Source: Candidatus Rokuibacteriota bacterium (GTDB lineage: Bacteria > Methylomirabilota > Methylomirabilia > Rokubacteriales > CSP1-6). Taken from it: 9,354 bases of DNA. The DNA is taken from NCBI GenBank assembly GCA_003221595.1, contig QHSM01000023.1, positions 1 through 9,354 on the forward strand. Direction: 5' to 3'. A model generated the notes under the pieces. That model made no database searches. It was not told the origin of the DNA and saw only the letters and a program-made list of their open reading frames with translations. The first letter of the stretch is position 1. Each line of letters opens with the position of its first letter. A program made the translations under genes and the position numbers. This document shows positions 6,700 to 9,354 of this stretch, one piece after another.

Positions 6700-7688
6700 C
6701 AGACACCTCCTTGTGTCCTGCGGGCCGTCCGGTCCAAGAATAGCCGGGCACACGCGTGCGGCGCCACTTCGCGCCGCGCCACGCGCTCGAGCAGCGCGGC
6801 GCCCTCCGCACCGAGGGCGTGGCGGTCGAGCATCGTCTCGGCGACGAGATCCTGCGCGATCTTCAGCACCCGCGCGGTGACGATTCGCCGGCGCCGCCGC
6901 TCGAGCTCGCCGCTGGTTTTTAGATAAGCCATGTGGCCGTCGAGCGCGTCGGCGATCGGCTCGATGCCCTCGTCGCGGGCCGCCGACGCGGGCAGCACGG
7001 GGGGCACCCAGGCTTCCTCCGACGAGGGGATCAGGGTGAGCATGGCGCGCAGCTCCCCGACGGTCCGGTCGGCGCCGTCGCGATCGGCCTTGTTGACGAC
7101 GTGCACGTCGGCGATCTCGAGCACACCCGCCTTGAGCGCCTGCACGTCGTCGCCGAGACCCGGCACCGAGACGACGAGGACCGAGTGCGCCAGGCGCATC
7201 ACGTCCACCTCGTCCTGCCCGACGCCGACGGTCTCGACGAGCACGAGGTCCCGTCCGGCGGCGTCCATGAGGTCGACCGCGTCGGCCGCGGCGCGGCAGA
7301 GGCCGCCCAGGGCGCCGCGCGTCGCCATCGAGCGGATGAAGATGCCGGGATCGAGCGCCAGGTCGTTCATGCGGATCCGGTCGCCGAGGATCGCGCCGCC
7401 CGAGAACGGCGAGGACGGATCGACGGCGATGACTCCCACGGTTCGGCCGCGCGCGCGAGCCACCAGCGCCAGCGCCCGGACCAGCGTGCTCTTGCCGCTC
7501 CCGGGCGCTCCCGTGACGCCGACGATCTGGGCGCGGCCGGTGTGGGGATACAAGCTGGCGCTCAGCGCTTCGGCCCGCTTGCCCCCGGCCTCGGCCCACG
7601 TGAGCCCGCGCGCGAGGGCGTTGGTCGAGCCCTCTAGGATCTGGCTCGCGAGCGTCTGCACACCGGAAATCATGGCGCTGCCAGCCAT
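6699..7688 (-). CDS. meaB: MeaB/ArgK-family GTPase (methylmalonyl-CoA mutase-associated chaperone)
   Basis: A 329-residue G3E-type P-loop GTPase of usual length. Motifs in order: Walker A GAPGSGKST (60-68), the switch region DPSSPFSGGAILGDRIRM (90-107), ETVGVGQDE (152-160), and the guanine-specificity NKAD (199-202). The C-terminal helical dimerisation arm follows from about 265. MeaB guards B12-dependent acyl-CoA mutases: it gates adenosylcobalamin loading and protects against inactivation. The mutase subunits are usually neighbours, but none is in this window, so the client is unknown. The ATG at 7688 has only a weak upstream signal; ATG at 7673 is an alternative losing five residues. The 40-nt gap from the Fis-like gene contains a weak CGGC/GCCG pairing but no clear promoter or terminator. 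Its stop overlaps the next start as TGATG. Confidence 0.93.
   Translation of the reverse strand: MAGSAMISGVQTLASQILEGSTNALARGLTWAEAGGKRAEALSASLYPHTGRAQIVGVTGAPGSGKSTLVRALALVARARGRTVGVIAVDPSSPFSGGAILGDRIRMNDLALDPGIFIRSMATRGALGGLCRAAADAVDLMDAAGRDLVLVETVGVGQDEVDVMRLAHSVLVVSVPGLGDDVQALKAGVLEIADVHVVNKADRDGADRTVGELRAMLTLIPSSEEAWVPPVLPASAARDEGIEPIADALDGHMAYLKTSGELERRRRRIVTARVLKIAQDLVAETMLDRHALGAEGAALLERVARREVAPHACARLFLDRTARRTQGGV
6704..6712 (-). promoter_or_regulatory. Strong Shine-Dalgarno AAGGAGGTG inside the meaB 3' end
   Basis: Nine bases match the usual anti-Shine-Dalgarno sequence without a mismatch, with 6 nt between GGAGG and the CBS gene ATG. It is built from meaB codons (the final Gln-Gly-Gly-Val), so the upstream protein's C-terminus appears shaped by this signal. 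It suggests the CBS protein is translated more strongly than its neighbours, whose ribosome-binding sites are weak. Confidence 0.8.
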
Positions 7689-7728
7689 ATTACGGCACCG
7701 GCGGCCCCGAGGAGCCGAGACTTCAGAT

Positions 7729-8049
7729 CTAGGTGATGGGCGTCGCGGTCCGGCCGGCCGACGGCCGCTCCGATCGACGCGGCAACGTCAGGCGGAGCTT
7801 CCGGCAGCGCTTTCGGAGGGTATTGCGGTTGAGCCCGAGCAGCCGGGCGGCCCGCAGCTGATTGCCGCCCGTCAGCTCGAGCGCATGGGCCAGCAGGGGA
7901 CGCTCGAAGAACTCGAGGGCGTCTCGATAAACGCTCCTCGGTCTCGAGGTCGCCAGCTGGTCGATGAGTGGTGGAACCGCATTGGTGATCAGGCGCGTCA
8001 GCGCGCCGAGAGTGACCAAACATTCGCTGCGGTCATGTTCTTCGGCCAC
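7729..8049 (-). CDS. Small stand-alone Fis-family DNA-binding protein
   Basis: About 106 residues, close to the size of enterobacterial Fis. The C-terminal half holds a Fis/NtrC-type helix-turn-helix: FFERPLLAHALELTGGNQ (47-64) then RAARLLGLNRNTLRKRCRKL (67-86), with the characteristic GNQxxAAxxLGxNRxTLRK pattern. The N-terminal part (about 10-40) is probably the helical dimerisation region; there is no receiver or AAA+ domain. Such proteins bend DNA or act as local regulators; its targets are unknown, though autoregulation of the cluster is plausible. Start choice: GTG at 8049 has GAGG six bases upstream; GTG at 8073 would begin 2 nt after the porin stop but has no ribosome-binding site. The last 18 residues are basic and low in complexity. 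A much longer same-frame reading across the porin gene is an antisense-free shadow and not real. Confidence 0.8.
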   Translation of the reverse strand: MAEEHDRSECLVTLGALTRLITNAVPPLIDQLATSRPRSVYRDALEFFERPLLAHALELTGGNQLRAARLLGLNRNTLRKRCRKLRLTLPRRSERPSAGRTATPIT

Positions 8050-8075
8050 CGTGCGCCTCGCCTCTTCGCCCACCG

Positions 8076-9074
8076 TTAGTAGGTCAGCGCCAGGCCGACA
8101 GACCCGATCGGCACGAATGCATCGCCGCCCGTGTTGACCTTCTTGAGGTTGGTGTTGAGCACCAGGAACTGCACACCCGCCTTGACAGACCAGCTCCCGA
8201 AGTTCGCGGGAATGAACTTGAGGGGCATGGTGATGAGCGGCCCCCACGAGAAGTATCCGAACGTCTGATTCTGGCCGTTGACGGTGTAGTAGTCCTTGAG
8301 GCTCCACCCGAAGGTCATGGGCAGGCTGATGCTCGTCGGGTATGCCGACTCGGCGAAGAACGTGTAACCGGGAGCAAACCCGAGCTGCATGTAGATGCCC
8401 TTCTTCCCGTCGGCCACGAGCGCTTCCCCCGTGGTCTCGAAGGCAAACAGGATCGACGGGTTCAAGGCAAAGGCCCCCAGCCACTTGGAGTCGTTGAGGG
8501 AGAAGCCGAGCCCCATGTCGGAGTTGCTCGCGAAGGTGTTGTTGGGGCTCGTGTAATAAGTAAAGGTCGCCGACGTCGTCAGCACCTCCCACCACACGGC
8601 GCTGACCTTGAAGTAGAAGTCGGTCTCCGTCCAGCCTTTGGGATCGGAAGGCTGTACGAGGAGACCCCCGCCGGTGTGCAAGTTGGTCCAGATCCCGGGC
8701 GCGACAGACAGCGACGTCAGCGGTCCCTTGTTCTCCAGGAGGCGAAACCCAATCTCCGCGTAAGGCTGAAGGTTGTTGCCGCCGTTCTGGATGGTTGCGA
8801 TGCCGCGGAAGTAGTAGGCCGAGGCCCAGTCGATGCCCCCCGTGAGGGAGAGCCGCCCCGTGTTCGGCCCCGGCGGCTGGGCCGGGGCTGCCGGCGCGGC
8901 CGTCCCCGGCGTCTGGCCCTGGGCCGGGCTCGGCGCGGGCGCCTGCGCCTGTTGCACTTCGGTCTGCGCCGGGGCCGGGCTGGACGACTGCGCCAACGCG
9001 GGCCCCGGTGTCGCCACGGCTCCCGTCAGTGCAAGCCCAGCGACCACCGCTATCCACCTTTGCCACTCTTTCAT
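8076..9074 (-). CDS. Putative outer-membrane porin, TorF/Gcw_chp-like, with Pro/Ala-rich N-terminal linker
   Basis: 332 residues. Residues 1-28 form a clear Sec signal peptide (MKEWQRW, hydrophobic core, cleavage after ALA). A disordered Pro/Ala/Gln linker runs from about 30 to 72. The rest looks like a beta-barrel: aromatic-rich alternating strands starting LSLTGGIDWASAYYFRGI (75-92), a phrase resembling the start of TorF/TIGR02001 putative porins, and ending in a terminal aromatic Tyr. It most likely forms a channel for a small solute. From memory, genes of this kind often accompany glnK and amtB, and here PII is directly upstream by 18 nt, so a link with ammonium or small nitrogen compound uptake is a reasonable inference. 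The ATG has GGAG 8 nt upstream. The linker is unusual: porins seldom carry a long periplasmic tail before the first strand. Confidence 0.75.
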   Translation of the reverse strand: MKEWQRWIAVVAGLALTGAVATPGPALAQSSSPAPAQTEVQQAQAPAPSPAQGQTPGTAAPAAPAQPPGPNTGRLSLTGGIDWASAYYFRGIATIQNGGNNLQPYAEIGFRLLENKGPLTSLSVAPGIWTNLHTGGGLLVQPSDPKGWTETDFYFKVSAVWWEVLTTSATFTYYTSPNNTFASNSDMGLGFSLNDSKWLGAFALNPSILFAFETTGEALVADGKKGIYMQLGFAPGYTFFAESAYPTSISLPMTFGWSLKDYYTVNGQNQTFGYFSWGPLITMPLKFIPANFGSWSVKAGVQFLVLNTNLKKVNTGGDAFVPIGSVGLALTY

Positions 9075-9086
9075 TTTGGTTTCTCC

Positions 9087-9100
9087 CAGTCTTTAGACTG
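9087..9100. promoter_or_regulatory. Inverted repeat CAGTCT-TT-AGACTG across the PII gene stop codon
   Basis: Two 6-bp arms around a 2-bp centre overlap the TAA stop of the PII gene and lie just before the porin ribosome-binding site. As RNA it would be a short hairpin after opening the innermost pairs; it has no T-tract. It might set the ratio of PII to porin, or be chance. Confidence 0.3.
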
Positions 9101-9354
9101 CGTTCTCGCCGCGCTCACCCGTACGAATGCGGACGGCATCCCCGAGCGTCGACACGAACACCTTACCGTCGCCGATGCTGCCGGTTCGGGCGGCCGCGGC
9201 GATCAGCGCGACGACTCGGTCGGCCATGCCGTCGGGCACGACGATCTCGATCTTCATTTTGGGCAGGAAATCGACCGTGTACTCGTTACCGCGATACATC
9301 TCGGTGTGACCCTTCTGTCGGCCAAAGCCTCGTACCTCGGTCACGGTCATGCCG
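9093..9354 (-). CDS. glnK: PII signal-transduction protein, GlnK/GlnB type (5' end outside window)
   Basis: The visible 86 residues align by eye with E. coli GlnB from its GMTVTEV segment to the end, so only about the first 26 residues are missing; the ATG at 9350 is internal. Seen are GFGRQKGH (nucleotide/T-loop base), the T-loop with YRGNEYTVDFLPK in which the Tyr after Asn-Glu corresponds to the uridylylated Tyr51, the B-loop TGSIGDGKVFV, and the C-loop RIRTGERGENAV. PII trimers sense 2-oxoglutarate, ATP/ADP and glutamine status and control ammonium transport (AmtB), glutamine synthetase adenylylation and nitrogen regulators. GlnK versus GlnB cannot be settled without the N-terminus and upstream context. 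It is the first visible gene of the leftward cluster; an amtB or glnA gene just beyond the window edge would be expected. Confidence 0.95.
   Translation of the reverse strand, partial: GMTVTEVRGFGRQKGHTEMYRGNEYTVDFLPKMKIEIVVPDGMADRVVALIAAAARTGSIGDGKVFVSTLGDAVRIRTGERGENAV

Noticed and set aside
6700..7599. N-terminal extension of the CBS gene frame into meaB
   Set aside because: It is Arg/Gly/Ala-rich out-of-frame translation of meaB; the CBS ATG at 6699 has a perfect ribosome-binding site.
6931..8079. 382-residue plus-strand open frame
   Set aside because: It runs antisense across meaB and the Fis-like gene, both with clear motifs, and is Ser/Arg/Pro-rich without domain features.
8074..9066. 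N-terminal extension of the Fis-like frame over the porin gene
   Set aside because: It is an alternate frame of the porin coding region; the porin frame has a signal peptide and barrel pattern, whereas this one is low-complexity.

Overview
The window is GC-rich, densely coded DNA from a Gram-negative bacterium. Outer-membrane proteins (a TonB-dependent receptor ending in Phe and a signal-peptide-bearing putative porin) show the double membrane. The mix of a GAF-fused GspE/PilB-type ATPase, an FprA-type NADP reductase, MeaB, a stand-alone Fis-like protein and PII next to a porin fits an uncultured soil or sediment lineage such as Rokubacteria/Methylomirabilota or a deltaproteobacterial-type group. 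That assignment is inference; no rRNA or tRNA gene is present to fix it.

Layout. Bases 1-1059 (+) hold the C-terminal 352 residues of a TonB-dependent receptor. A gene-free stretch (1060-1373) follows. Its right half is a 151-bp palindromic element whose arms are a perfect 37-bp inverted repeat, or 46 bp with one mismatch; the right arm covers the stop codon of the next gene. On the minus strand, 3580 to 1374 encodes a GAF / MshEN / GspE-PilB ATPase. It is broken at about 1960: roughly 100 nt that should encode the segment from just after Walker A to just before Walker B are absent and the frame shifts. An 81-bp divergent gap separates it from a plus-strand FAD-dependent amine/amino-acid oxidoreductase (3662-4852). 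That gene runs tail-to-tail, with 3 bp between, into the minus-strand cluster.

The cluster from 9354 down to 4856 looks like one transcription unit read leftwards: PII regulator (glnK/glnB-like, its 5' end outside the window), TorF-like putative porin, small Fis-family DNA-binding protein, MeaB GTPase, two-CBS-domain protein, and adrenodoxin-reductase-type ferredoxin-NADP reductase (FprA-like). Gaps are 18, 26 (or 2) and 40 nt, followed by a 1-nt overlap (TGATG) and a 4-nt overlap (TTGA), so the last three genes are probably translationally coupled. PII beside a putative porin suggests nitrogen-responsive uptake. Why MeaB (cobalamin mutase maintenance), a CBS sensor and a flavin NADP reductase share this unit is not obvious, and no mutase gene is in view.

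No CRISPR array, phage, transposase or toxin-antitoxin gene is visible. The most unusual items are the long perfect inverted repeat, the deletion-broken secretion/pilus ATPase, and a second apparent internal deletion in the TonB receptor.
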